Part shown: positions 21,101 through 29,188 of the stretch, in pieces
Layout: each line of letters opens with the position of its first letter
Position numbering within the stretch: position 1 is the first letter of the stretch
Assembly (NCBI RefSeq): GCF_002153605.1
Contig: NZ_JOPG01000018.1
Location: 124,001 to 188,000, forward strand
DNA: 64,000 bases
Direction: 5' to 3'
From: Acetobacter malorum
Lineage (GTDB): Bacteria; Pseudomonadota; Alphaproteobacteria; Acetobacterales; Acetobacteraceae
The notes under the pieces: model-generated
Seen by the model: only the letters and a program-made list of their open reading frames with translations
What the model was told of the DNA's origin: nothing
Database searches by the model: none
Translations under genes and position numbers: made by a program

Positions 21101-21699
21101 ATGATGCCATGCTGGGGCCGCTGCCCCCGGTGCGTTCCCCGCTGGATGTGGCCACGGTCACGCCCGCTGCGGCGCGTGAGGCGGCCTTCCGGCGCGGCAC
21201 ACTGGTCCATGCGCTCTTGCAATATCTGCCAGCCTACCCGCAGGCCCAGCAGGCCGGGATGGCTCATGCCTGGCTGAGTCGGCCAGCCAGCGGACTGAAG
21301 CCTGAGGAGGCCGCAGCCTTGGCGGAACAGGTGCTGGGTGTGCTGGCCTTGCCGGATCTGGCGCCTTTGTTCTCCCCACAAGCGCGGGCCGAGCAGCGTC
21401 TGGCCGGTGTGGCTGGTGGCCAGGTGATTGTGGGGCAGGTGGACCGCATGATGCTGCTGCCGGACAAGGTGCTGGTGTGTGACTTCAAAACCGGGCGGCA
21501 TACGCCGCGCACGGTGCAGGCTACGCCGGTGCTCTATCTGCGCCAGATGTCGGCCTACCGCGCTTTGTTGCAGGGGCTGTACCCCGATAAACCCGTGCGG
21601 TGCGTGCTGGTCTGGACGGAAGGGCCACGCGCGGATGTGCTGCCGGATGCCTTGCTGGACCTGCATGCGCCGGGGGGGGGCTCATACAGCGCATCTTGA
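18100..21699 (+). CDS. addA: Double-strand break repair helicase-nuclease AddA
   Basis: AddA is the UvrD-family 3'-5' helicase with a C-terminal nuclease, acting with AddB in recombinational repair. At 1199 residues it is full length. Visible motifs are Walker A SASAGSGKT (K44), LCLTFTKAAAAEM, IGTIHAFCQSLLRRFP, the Walker B LLLDEVQDTS, FAVGDYKQSIYGFQGA, the motif V/VI region MTAHGAKGLQARLV and YVALTRAAERL. The nuclease has LVHALLQYLP, GQVDRM and DFKTG (D1128, K1130). The ATG overlaps the addB stop, indicating coupled translation. Confidence 0.95.
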   Translation: MSSIKTMIKNPAFSEAIDQANRQQALASDPTASVFVSASAGSGKTKLLIDRLLRLMLPRLNPAGGDVLPGSPPARILCLTFTKAAAAEMAIRLQTRLGRWVTLPDDALNKELQGLSVPCTVETRKRARALFAEVLDLPGGMRIGTIHAFCQSLLRRFPLEAAMNPHFTVMEETDATLALQGCVETVLGNSPTESIAPLAGQISLGDFVNLVGALRHDSRAEAIRERVLKLPALLPTLLCRVLGLPQGALKGSDAAQIRDACTDFPGEERLRAHIPTLVEKGTEAVKATAYRLLDWLALPPPERAAQWDEWRNALLTKDGKPRKRGLITTKLANDYADLATALEREAARILEVEEALRARRLARLGLALLKTAAPVAALYDIRKSQRGLVEYDDLIRRTLGLLQQPGAAWVLYKLDGGIDHLLLDEVQDTSREQWRIAGDLTAEFFAGEGTHTQEQGPRTVFAVGDYKQSIYGFQGADPESFRLWRREFKNRAAFASLPWQEPDLTVSFRSTAPVLALVDAVFSVPDAARGVAEEDGRAMRHLTARPGEGGRVELWPLAEAQTNEEDALSPWEPPTANTTRQNPQQKLADTLARFIARQISTPPEEGVAPLTPGDVLVLVPRRSSFVTALIRALKTENVPVATLVRTGLADQLAVQDLMALCGALLLPQDDLTLACVLTSPLGGLSDESLMVLATGRGKAEPLWSALREHHAERPDWTVAWQMLDGLFRRVDYLTPHELLSEALGRSGGRARLRARLGPEAAESIDELLSAALRYQDMHPPSLQGFLHWLRNSEETVKREAEAGGDAVRVMTAHGAKGLQARLVILPDTVGTPRFEDRLFWVKDEPTGLDVPLYVPRGALAVSVTQKLRAAMQASAIEEYNRLLYVALTRAAERLVVCGWKPGRVVPPESWYERCRKGFEVVGAVPQEWDAGGWTGEMLVLEEKRQRHGPQEGQKDQSASSRPVAVAPPALPAWLGHAPTWQGRPPVPDAPLARPLAPSRPDDAMLGPLPPVRSPLDVATVTPAAAREAAFRRGTLVHALLQYLPAYPQAQQAGMAHAWLSRPASGLKPEEAAALAEQVLGVLALPDLAPLFSPQARAEQRLAGVAGGQVIVGQVDRMMLLPDKVLVCDFKTGRHTPRTVQATPVLYLRQMSAYRALLQGLYPDKPVRCVLVWTEGPRADVLPDALLDLHAPGGGSYSAS

Positions 21700-21828
21700 C
21701 CGGATGCGCTGGCCCCTTAAGTGTAGAGGGATACAGAAGTGGATGGGGAACCGTTTGCACGCAGCTGGGTTTGGCCCTGCACGACGCACCTGCGTGATCC
21801 GTCCCTTAAACCAAGGAAGAGACAATCC

Positions 21829-22155
21829 ATGAGTGAACATACACGTGCTGTTACAGATTCCAGCTTTGATGCCGATGTGCTCAAGGCCTCTGGTCTGGTG
21901 CTGGTTGATTTCTGGGCAGAATGGTGCGGCCCGTGCAAGATGATCGGCCCGGCGCTGGAAGAACTCGGCAAGGACTTTGCTGGCAAGCTGACGGTCGCCA
22001 AGATCAATATCGATGATAACCCGGTCTCTCCCAACACGTACGGCGTGCGCAGCATCCCGACCCTGATGCTGGTGCGTGATGGTCAGGTGCTGGACACCAA
22101 GGTGGGTGCGCTGCCCAAAAGCCAGCTGAAAGCCTGGGTTGAAGGCGCTCTGTAA
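21829..22155 (+). CDS. trxA: Thioredoxin
   Basis: A classical thioredoxin of 108 residues that reduces cytoplasmic disulfides. The active site WCGPCK is at residues 32-37, and the cis-proline region reads SIPTLML. The ATG at 21829 follows an AAGGAAGAG ribosome site; the frame extends 30 codons upstream but that part has no thioredoxin character. It lies 129 bp after addA, the usual addA-trxA neighbourhood of alphaproteobacteria. Confidence 0.97.
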   Translation: MSEHTRAVTDSSFDADVLKASGLVLVDFWAEWCGPCKMIGPALEELGKDFAGKLTVAKINIDDNPVSPNTYGVRSIPTLMLVRDGQVLDTKVGALPKSQLKAWVEGAL

Positions 22156-22179
22156 GGCGCGTCTCCCAGTCTGACGCTT

Positions 22180-22236
22180 CGTCCTGCCGGGCCATAATGC
22201 TTGGCAGGACGGCGCAAGCAGCGTAAGGCACGCTGC
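22180..22236 (+). terminator. Two tandem hairpins between trxA and accD
   Basis: CGTCCTGCC and GGCAGGACG (22180-22211) form a perfect nine-base stem. GCAGCGT and ACGCTGC (22218-22236) form a second, seven-base stem six bases later. No T-run follows the first stem; a T-rich stretch (ATTTTTTG) comes about 20 bases after the second. They may be a transcription pause, terminator or mRNA-processing structure. Confidence 0.5.
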
Positions 22237-22286
22237 AACAGGGCTATGTTCCCATTTTTTGATTTATCGCAGTTGCAGGGTTCAAA

Positions 22287-23216
22287 ATGAGCTGGATCAC
22301 CGAATACGTCCGTCCCAAAATTCGCGGCCTGCTGCGTCGTGACGTGCCGGATAATCTGTGGACCAACTGCGAGTCCTGTAGTCAGATGGTTCTGACCAAG
22401 GAACTGCACCGCAACCTGAATGTGTGCCCCCATTGTGGACACCACATGAAAGCGCCGGTAGCCGACCGTCTGGCGTGGACGTTTGATAACGGGGAATGCA
22501 CCCGGATCGAACTGCCCCCCGCCCCGGTGGACCCGCTGGGCTTCCGTGATCAGAAAAAATATACCGACCGCCTGAAAGACGCTCGCGCCAAGAGCCATCT
22601 GGATGAATCCCTGATTGTCGCGCACGGCACCATAGGTGGCCACCCGAGCGTTGTAGGTGTCATGGCGTTTGAGTTCATGGCAGGCACCATGGGCGCGGCG
22701 TTTGGCGAGCGCTTTGTGGCTGCTGCCCGTCTGGCGGTTCTGCAAAAATCTCCGCTGGTCATTTTCACGGCGTCGGGCGGCGCGCGTATGCAGGAAGGTG
22801 CGATCAGCCTGATGCAGATGCCTCGCACCACCATTGGTGTGCAGATGCTCAAAGAAGCGGGTCTGCCTTATATTGTGGTGTTTACGAACCCGACCACGGG
22901 CGGCGTAACGGCTTCCTTCGCCATGCTGGGTGATGTGCAGATTGCTGAGCCCAACGCCCTGATTGGCTTTGCGGGTCCGCGTGTGATTGAAGATACCGTG
23001 CGTGAAAAGCTGCCTGAAGGCTTCCAGCGGTCTGAATATCTGCTGGACCACGGCATGCTGGACATGGTGGTCAAACGCAAGGATATGCGGGAAACGCTGG
23101 CCCGTCTTATTGGCCTGCTGATGCGCGCGCCCGTGACGCCGGAAGGCGATAAGGTTGCGCCCACACCTGCCGCTACGGTTATACCGGATGCCGCTCCTGC
23201 GGCCCCCGCTGCCTGA
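22287..23216 (+). CDS. accD: Acetyl-CoA carboxylase carboxyltransferase subunit beta
   Basis: AccD forms the carboxyltransferase with AccA, making malonyl-CoA for fatty acid synthesis. The 309-residue protein has the N-terminal zinc ribbon (C28, C31, C47, C50), then the crotonase-fold domain with the oxyanion-hole region SGGARMQEG and the following TTGGVTASFAMLGD. A Pro/Ala-rich tail of about 25 residues closes it. It starts 131 bp after trxA, beyond two hairpins, and runs into folC with an 11-bp gap. Confidence 0.97.
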   Translation: MSWITEYVRPKIRGLLRRDVPDNLWTNCESCSQMVLTKELHRNLNVCPHCGHHMKAPVADRLAWTFDNGECTRIELPPAPVDPLGFRDQKKYTDRLKDARAKSHLDESLIVAHGTIGGHPSVVGVMAFEFMAGTMGAAFGERFVAAARLAVLQKSPLVIFTASGGARMQEGAISLMQMPRTTIGVQMLKEAGLPYIVVFTNPTTGGVTASFAMLGDVQIAEPNALIGFAGPRVIEDTVREKLPEGFQRSEYLLDHGMLDMVVKRKDMRETLARLIGLLMRAPVTPEGDKVAPTPAATVIPDAAPAAPAA

Positions 23217-23227
23217 GCGTCTGACGC

Positions 23228-24577
23228 GTGACATCCTCTTCTGGCGGCTCTGCGCTGACAACTGAGTTTTCTGGCCGCACCGGAGAAGTGCTGGAACGGC
23301 TGAACAGCCTTTACCCGGCGTTGATCGATCTCTCGCTGGGGCGGCTGGAAACCCTGCTGGGCAAGCTGGGCCACCCGGAAGACAAATTGCCGCCCGTTAT
23401 CCATGTGGCGGGTACCAACGGCAAAGGCAGCACCTGTGCCACGCTGCGCGCCATTGGCGAGGCAGCAGGCTGGCGCGTGCATGTGATGACCTCACCGCAT
23501 CTGGTGGATGTGACGGAGCGTTTCCGCATTGCTGGCAAGCTGGTGAGCGAGGCAGAACTGGTCGCGACACTGGAAGAGATTGAGACGGTGAATGCAGGCG
23601 CGCCTATCACCGTGTTTGAGGTGCTGACGGCAGCTGGCTTCCTGCTGTTCTCGCGCCACCCGGCGGAACTGGCCATTATCGAGGTTGGTCTGGGTGGCCG
23701 GTGTGATGCCACCAATGTGCTGAAGCACCCGGCAGCCTGCATCGTCACCTCTGTTTCTATGGATCATGAAGCGTTTCTGGGGAACACGCTGGAAGCGATT
23801 GCTGCGGAAAAAGCCGGTATTTTCAAACCCGGTGTGCCTGCTGTAACCGGCGCGCAGCCGGATGCCGTGCGGCGTGTGCTGGAAGCGGAGGCCCGCAAGG
23901 TGGGCGCGCCGCTCGCCTGCCGTGGTGAGGCCTGGCAGATTGCCCCGGCATCTTCTGCTGGTGTGTCTGCGCCGGATGGCAGCCTGATTTTTACCGATTC
24001 ACGGGGCACACTGACGCTGCCAGCCCCCGCTCTGACGGGCCCATGGCAGATGGAAAATGCCGGTCTGGCTGTGGAGGCTCTGCGTGTTTCTGGTCTGAGC
24101 GTGCCGGACGCTGGCTGGCAGGGCGTGGGTAAAGTCTCATGGCCTGCACGCATGCAGCGCCTGCACGGCAAACTGGCGGAAAGCCTGCCCGCAGGTTGGG
24201 AACTATGGCTGGACGGTGGGCACAATCCCGGCGCGGGCCATGCGCTTGCGCAGGAATTGCAGAAGTGGGGCGATGAACCCCTGCACCTGCTCGTGGGCAT
24301 GAAACAGACTAAGGATGCCACGGGCTTTCTGAACCCGGTTTTGCCTTATGCCACTACCCTGTGGGCCATTAGTGAGCCCACGCAGCATCTGGCTCTGCCG
24401 GTAGAAGCGATTGTCGAGGCTTCCGCAGGCAAGGCGCAGGTTGGCCCCACGCTGGTCAAAGCTTTGGAGGGTCTCAAGGCCCAGTCAGACGGTAAACCCG
24501 CCCGCGTGCTGATTTGCGGCAGCCTGTATCTGGCTGGTGTAGCGCTGACGCAGGATGGCTGGACGCCGGGCGTTTAA
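23228..24577 (+). CDS. folC: Folylpolyglutamate synthase / dihydrofolate synthase FolC
   Basis: FolC adds glutamate to dihydropteroate and to folates, using ATP. The P-loop-like HVAGTNGKGSTCA lies near residues 59-71. The omega-loop and substrate region SPHLVDVTERFRI, GLGGRCDATNV and the C-terminal domain LDGGHNPGAGHAL follow. The start is a GTG at 23228, 11 bp after accD; the accD-folC pair is a common proteobacterial operon. At 449 residues the length is normal. Confidence 0.95.
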   Translation: MTSSSGGSALTTEFSGRTGEVLERLNSLYPALIDLSLGRLETLLGKLGHPEDKLPPVIHVAGTNGKGSTCATLRAIGEAAGWRVHVMTSPHLVDVTERFRIAGKLVSEAELVATLEEIETVNAGAPITVFEVLTAAGFLLFSRHPAELAIIEVGLGGRCDATNVLKHPAACIVTSVSMDHEAFLGNTLEAIAAEKAGIFKPGVPAVTGAQPDAVRRVLEAEARKVGAPLACRGEAWQIAPASSAGVSAPDGSLIFTDSRGTLTLPAPALTGPWQMENAGLAVEALRVSGLSVPDAGWQGVGKVSWPARMQRLHGKLAESLPAGWELWLDGGHNPGAGHALAQELQKWGDEPLHLLVGMKQTKDATGFLNPVLPYATTLWAISEPTQHLALPVEAIVEASAGKAQVGPTLVKALEGLKAQSDGKPARVLICGSLYLAGVALTQDGWTPGV

Positions 24578-24661
24578 GCACTGGCCTATCGGCTGATAGA
24601 TATTGTGATGGATATTTTTTAGTCTGATCTTATTTTCCCTGCCAGATCTCTGACTGATATT

Positions 24662-25459
24662 ATGGTATCCTTGTTGCACACAAATGTATTTAAGGATCCA
24701 TCGTTGCTTGTGGAAAATTATGTTATAAATCTGAAGTCCAGACCAGACCGGCTGGAAGTTTTCAAACAAAAAAATTTCAAGAACTTTGATAGAATAAAAA
24801 TATTTGAAGCTTATGACGGAAAAGAAGTTTCTCGCACAGCATTGGTTGAAGAGAATTTTATTTTAGAAGAAAATACCTATCAAGAAACGGCATTAGCTGT
24901 GGCTTTATCGCATGTGCATTTATGGAAAATGTGCGTTGAAACTAATCAAATAATAACAGTAATTGAAGATGATGTGGTTTTAGAAGATGATTTTTTTAAG
25001 ATACAGGAGGATTTAATAAGAATAAATTCTGATTTTGATATTATGCTTTTTGGCTTTAATGCTGATTGGCCTCTGGAAGTTTCTTTCGGAAATGGTCTCC
25101 CAAAATCAACAATATTGTTTGAAGCACAGCCAGAGGAGTTTTTTAAAACTAAAACGTACTCTACACCAAAGTTGGAGGCGTTTGCTGGTTGCTGTTGTTA
25201 TGCGATTACGCCAAGGGGCGCAAAAATATTTTTAGAGACCATACTGCCGCTCGGAGGGGGCTATTATCCGTTACGAGTGTTTAAAGCACCTTATGGAGGC
25301 GATTTTACGAAGGCAGAATGGTGCAACTCAGGCGTCGATGTTGCCATGAGTATGTGTCTGCAAAATATGATAGCTAAGGTCTGCTTGCCGCCCATCGCAA
25401 TTCCGGCAAATAACTGGGCCGATTCCTCCTTTGAGAGAAAAGGGCATTCAGTGTACTGA
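24662..25459 (+). CDS. Glycosyltransferase family 25 (LPS-type), AT-rich
   Basis: A 265-residue protein of the LgtB/GT25 type that transfers sugars onto lipooligosaccharide or similar acceptors. The N-terminal YVINLKSRPDRLE motif, ALAVALSHVHLWK and the metal-binding IEDDVVLEDD are all diagnostic. The C-terminal region (about 150-265) is less conserved but keeps GCCCYAITPRGAK. Base composition and codon use are strikingly AT-rich compared with flanking genes. No clear ribosome site precedes the ATG at 24662. It lies between folC and a tRNA gene, which suggests horizontal acquisition. The acceptor is unknown. Confidence 0.8.
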   Translation: MVSLLHTNVFKDPSLLVENYVINLKSRPDRLEVFKQKNFKNFDRIKIFEAYDGKEVSRTALVEENFILEENTYQETALAVALSHVHLWKMCVETNQIITVIEDDVVLEDDFFKIQEDLIRINSDFDIMLFGFNADWPLEVSFGNGLPKSTILFEAQPEEFFKTKTYSTPKLEAFAGCCCYAITPRGAKIFLETILPLGGGYYPLRVFKAPYGGDFTKAEWCNSGVDVAMSMCLQNMIAKVCLPPIAIPANNWADSSFERKGHSVY

Positions 25460-25551
25460 TCGGATGAAAATTCCTATCAGAATGCGCACGGGAGTATCGC
25501 GTAAAGCATCCGGAAGGATGGCTGAAGAGCCTGCTAAATTATGGGAAAAAA

Positions 25552-25626
25552 TGGTGCCCCCATTCAGATTTGAACTGAAGACCTACCGCTTACAAGGCGG
25601 TTGCTCTACCACTGAGCTATAAGGGC
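25552..25626 (-). tRNA. tRNA-Thr (anticodon UGU)
   Basis: A 75-base cloverleaf on the minus strand, including an encoded CCA end. The acceptor stem pairs GCCCTTA with TGGGGGC (with G-T pairs). The anticodon arm is ACCGC-CTTGTAA-GCGGT, giving anticodon TGT. The D-arm (AGCTCAGTGGTAGAGC) and T-arm (TTCAAAT) are canonical. It reads ACA threonine codons. Confidence 0.95.
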
Positions 25627-25760
25627 ACAGCACGTTACGTGCAGGGGAGGATTAAAACTGTAAAACATGCGGCGCGTCAAGATCCGGTTTTCGATCTTCC
25701 GGCAGTTTTTTGGTTGTGCGGATATTGCATCGAACCACACGCTGGCGCATCTAGTCGCTT

Positions 25761-27131
25761 ATGTCGCACTCTGCCTCAGCATCTTTGCCAGCACTCTCTC
25801 TGCACGATAGTCAGCGCCGCGCGACCGTGCCGTTCACGCCGCTCGATCCGCAGCACGTGAAAGTCTATTATTGTGGGCCTACGGTCTATGATCTGGCCCA
25901 TATCGGTAACCTGCGCGCCATGCTGACGGCAGACGTGCTGGTGCGGTTCCTGCGCCATGCCTATCCGCGTGTGACCTTTGTGCGCAACATCACGGATGTG
26001 GATGACAAGATCACCGCCCGCGCCCGCGCCAACGGGGAAGATATTGGCTCCCTGACGCAGCGCACCACGGAAGAATTTCATCAGGATCTGGCCGCCATGA
26101 ACGTGCTGCCGCCGGATATTGAACCGCGCGCTACGCATAATATTGGCGAGATGCAGGCCCTGATTGCCCGCTTGATTGAAAATGGCCACGCCTATGAGGC
26201 TGATGGCCACGTGCTGTTCTCGGTCGCGTCTTTTCCGTCCTACGGTGCGCTGTCTGGCCGGGACCCGGAAGATCTGGTGGCCGGTGCCCGTGTGGAAGTG
26301 GCGGGTTACAAGAAGGACCCGGGTGACTTCGTGCTCTGGAAACCCTCCGATGCCGACCAGCCGGGCTGGGAAAGCCCGTGGGGCCGGGGGCGTCCGGGCT
26401 GGCATATTGAATGCTCGGCCATGTCGCACCGTTATCTGGGGGAAAGCTTTGACATTCACGGTGGTGGGTCGGATCTGCTCTTTCCCCACCATGAGAATGA
26501 GCGCGCCCAGAGCCTGTGCTGCTTCCCGCAGGGCAAGTTCGCCAATTACTGGGTGCATAATGCCATGCTTCTCGTTGAAGGCGAGAAGATGTCCAAATCA
26601 CTCGGCAACTTCCTGACGATTCGGGATGTGTTGAAACAGGCTTCGGCGGAGGCCCTGCGTCTGCTGCTGCTGGGGGCGCACTATCGCTCTACATTGAATT
26701 ATACGCAGGCTGGCTTGCAGGAATCCCGTAAGGTGCTGGACCGCTTCTACCGTGCTTTAGCCGCAGGCCCTGTGCCGGAGGTTGCTCCGTCAGAAGCGGT
26801 CATGAAGGCGCTGGCGGAAGATCTGAATACGCCGATGGCGATTGCTGAACTGCATGCTCTGGCCGGTCAGGCCCTGGCGGGTGACAGACAGGCCGCCGGG
26901 GCTCTGAAGGCTGGTGCTGGCATGCTGGGGCTTTTGCAGGAAGACCCGGAAAAATGGTTCAAGGGCGACAGTTCTGATGAGGACGCCGAAATTGACGCCC
27001 TGATTGCCGAGCGCGCAGCCGCCAAGAAGGCCCGTGATTTTGCAAAGGCAGATGCCTTGCGTGACCAGCTACAGGGGCAGGGCATTGTGCTTGAAGATAC
27101 GAAAGACGGCACCATTTGGAGGCGCGCATGA
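25761..27131 (+). CDS. cysS: Cysteinyl-tRNA synthetase
   Basis: CysS charges tRNA-Cys. The zinc-site CGPTVYDLAHIGN begins at C38 and contains the HIGH-equivalent HIGN. The further zinc ligands WHIECSAM and the FPHHENERAQS stretch are present, as is KMSKSLGN. The 456-residue length is typical. The N-terminus is about 15 residues longer than usual, so a later start is possible, though no better ribosome site is visible. It overlaps trmJ by 4 bp (ATGA). Confidence 0.97.
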   Translation: MSHSASASLPALSLHDSQRRATVPFTPLDPQHVKVYYCGPTVYDLAHIGNLRAMLTADVLVRFLRHAYPRVTFVRNITDVDDKITARARANGEDIGSLTQRTTEEFHQDLAAMNVLPPDIEPRATHNIGEMQALIARLIENGHAYEADGHVLFSVASFPSYGALSGRDPEDLVAGARVEVAGYKKDPGDFVLWKPSDADQPGWESPWGRGRPGWHIECSAMSHRYLGESFDIHGGGSDLLFPHHENERAQSLCCFPQGKFANYWVHNAMLLVEGEKMSKSLGNFLTIRDVLKQASAEALRLLLLGAHYRSTLNYTQAGLQESRKVLDRFYRALAAGPVPEVAPSEAVMKALAEDLNTPMAIAELHALAGQALAGDRQAAGALKAGAGMLGLLQEDPEKWFKGDSSDEDAEIDALIAERAAAKKARDFAKADALRDQLQGQGIVLEDTKDGTIWRRA

Positions 27132-27895
27132 CCGGGCGTGACGGCGGGGCACCGCTGGAGCCTGTTGGCAACACGCCGGTTGTGATTCTGGTCCGTCCGC
27201 AGCTTGCGGAAAATATTGGCACCACGGCCCGCGCCATGGCCAATGGCGGACTGTTTCATCTCCGGCTTGTCAGCCCGCGCGATGGCTGGCCGCAAGACCG
27301 GGCCTGGCGCACAGCTTCTGGCGCGGACCGGATTCTGGAAGCCGCCACAGTTCATGAGACCGTGGATGACGCCATTGCTGACCTGCACCACGTTTTCGCC
27401 ACCTGTCCGCGTCCGCGCCATATCGTCAAAACAGTGATGACGGCGCGGGGTGGGGCAGCGGAATTACGCGCTGCCACCAATCGGGGGCTGAAAGTCGGTC
27501 TGCTGTTCGGGCCGGAACGCGCCGGGCTGGATAATGAGGACATGGCGCGGGCCGATGCGCTTATTCGCTATCCGCTAAACCCGGCCTTCATGTCGCTCAA
27601 TCTGGCACAAGCCGTCATGATCATGGCGTATGAATGGTGGATGGCGGAAGATCAGACCGCGCCGCGCGAACTGATGACCAACGAGACCCACGTCGCCACC
27701 AAAGGCGAATTGGAAAACTTCATGGGGCATCTGATCCGCGAGCTGGATGAGTGCGGTTTTCTGCATAACGAGCAGAAACGCCCCGGCATGGTTCGCAATC
27801 TGCGGCACTTTTTTACACGTGGGGAAGTGACGGAGCAGGAGCTGCGCACACTGCATGGCGTGGTGCGGGAACTAGCGCACCCGCGCAGAAAATAA
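27128..27895 (+). CDS. trmJ: tRNA/rRNA 2'-O-methyltransferase, TrmJ type
   Basis: A SPOUT-family methyltransferase of 255 residues, closest to TrmJ, which methylates the ribose at position 32 of tRNAs with S-adenosylmethionine. The N-terminal VILVRPQLAENIGTTARAM motif, the SAM-knot LLFGPERAGLDNEDM and YPLNPAFMSLNLAQAVMIM are diagnostic. The C-terminal helical extension fits TrmJ better than TrmL. The ATG at 27128 overlaps the cysS stop, so the two are translationally coupled. Confidence 0.88.
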   Translation: MTGRDGGAPLEPVGNTPVVILVRPQLAENIGTTARAMANGGLFHLRLVSPRDGWPQDRAWRTASGADRILEAATVHETVDDAIADLHHVFATCPRPRHIVKTVMTARGGAAELRAATNRGLKVGLLFGPERAGLDNEDMARADALIRYPLNPAFMSLNLAQAVMIMAYEWWMAEDQTAPRELMTNETHVATKGELENFMGHLIRELDECGFLHNEQKRPGMVRNLRHFFTRGEVTEQELRTLHGVVRELAHPRRK

Positions 27896-27923
27896 CGCAC
27901 GGCGGGAAAGCTCTTTAATCCTT

Positions 27924-27991
27924 CAGACCGCTATATACCCGTCTTAGTGCGGTCTGGCAGGTGCGGGGCAGACCTGCGGTCAATCTGCCCC
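27924..27991. terminator. Two hairpins between convergent trmJ and hydrolase genes
   Basis: CAGACCGC/GCGGTCTG (27924-27956) and GGGGCAGA/TCTGCCCC (27965-27991) are perfect eight-base stems placed back to back between convergent stops. They lack T-runs but probably act as bidirectional transcript ends or stabilisers. Confidence 0.55.
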
Positions 27992-28003
27992 GGCACAAGG
28001 AAA

Positions 28004-28669
28004 TCAGTCAGCAGCCAGCGGCATGTTGCGGTGCGCCATGGCTGTCGTCACGTGGTCTTCCAGAGCAGCCGTCACTTTGTCCGCCTGTTTGGCAAAGATA
28101 TGGTCTGCATCGGGGAACACGCGGTAATCCACCGTTACACCCTTCTGGGTGTTTAGCTTGTCCACCAGTTTATGGATGGCGGGTTCCGGAGCCATGTCAT
28201 CCTTGCCGCCTGCAATCATCAGGCCGCCACAGGGGCACGGTGCCAGAAAGCCAAAATCATAATAGGTGGCCGGGGGTGCAACGCTGATCCAGCCGGTAAT
28301 TTCCGGGCGGCGCATCAGCAACTGCATGCCCACAAAAGCCCCGAAGGAGTAGCCGGCAATCCACAGACCGCTGGCATTCGGGTTGACCATCTGCATCCAG
28401 TCCAGAGCGGCGGCGGCATCGGAAATTTCACCAATCCCGCCGTCATACCGGCCCTGAGACCGCCCGACACCACGGGAATTGTAACGCATGACCGAAAAGC
28501 CCATTTTTTCAAAGGACCGGTACATAGCGTAGGTAATGCGGTTGTTCATTGTGCCGCCGTGCAGCGGGTGCGGGTGCAGCACCAGCGCCAGGGGAGCATT
28601 GGGCTGGTTGGAATGGTGGTAACGCCCTTCAAGACGCCCGTCCGGGCCGGCAAACATAACCTCAGGCAT
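28004..28669 (-). CDS. Alpha/beta hydrolase (COG2945-like)
   Basis: A cytoplasmic serine hydrolase of about 221 residues starting MPEVMFAGPDGRLEG. The oxyanion region HPHPLHGGTMNN, the NSRGVGRSQG turn, the nucleophile elbow GYSFGAF and the terminal histidine region PDADHIFAKQ complete a Ser-Asp-His triad. The substrate is unknown; relatives are annotated as generic alpha/beta hydrolases or dienelactone hydrolase-like. The frame continues 15 codons upstream of the chosen ATG without family character. It converges on trmJ. Confidence 0.8.
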   Translation of the reverse strand: MPEVMFAGPDGRLEGRYHHSNQPNAPLALVLHPHPLHGGTMNNRITYAMYRSFEKMGFSVMRYNSRGVGRSQGRYDGGIGEISDAAAALDWMQMVNPNASGLWIAGYSFGAFVGMQLLMRRPEITGWISVAPPATYYDFGFLAPCPCGGLMIAGGKDDMAPEPAIHKLVDKLNTQKGVTVDYRVFPDADHIFAKQADKVTAALEDHVTTAMAHRNMPLAAD

Positions 28670-29188
28670 TCGGGTTCCGCATGGTTTTGAAATGCGTCCG
28701 TGGGCATGACGCATCCCGGTTTGGCAGATGCTCCGGCAAGCGGCGATGCCACGCTACAAGCCGGTGCGGGCGGGGCAGAGGGCCCGCAAAACTTTTAAAA
28801 ACAGGCCACCCACCGCCGCAGGCTGGAAAGATGCGGCTGAGAAAGGTCTGTTATGGACATGGTATCATGCAGGAGGCAGGAAAAGGGGTGAGACGCAAAA
28901 TCCAGGATTGACCTTGCTGCTGGCAGGGGCATACTGCTCCTGTGTTGTCTTGTGGCCACCAAAGACACCGGAAAACAGACGCTCCATGCTGGCCCCACCT
29001 TGCTGCACTGTATGGTATTAACCATGTGCCCTTCTATAAGGGGTGTGCAGTCATAATTTCCACATAAATCGTTCTAATGGCTGTTTTGTGCCCCTTGCAG
29101 GGGAAAGCACGGACAATTGAAAAGAAATGGGCAGCAGGAAAAACGTGGTGGGACGGTCGCAGGGGCTGGCCGGAAAGAGGAGCTGGGT
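28670..29188. other. Divergent intergenic region before the sulfur cluster
   Basis: About 520 bp separating the hydrolase (-) and the first cysteine desulfurase (+). No supported gene. It contains a CCCCTTGCAGGGG hairpin near 29091-29103 and a TTAACCAT sequence near 29018 that resembles a CtrA half-site. No clear IscR site could be identified. Confidence 0.55.

Noticed and set aside
20404-21666. A 420-codon open frame antisense to addA
   Set aside because: It covers the conserved addA helicase and nuclease motifs and has no recognisable domain.
29018-29025. CtrA half-site TTAACCAT upstream of the first cysteine desulfurase
   Set aside because: A single eight-base match without the second TTAA at the right spacing is expected by chance in a 500-bp region.
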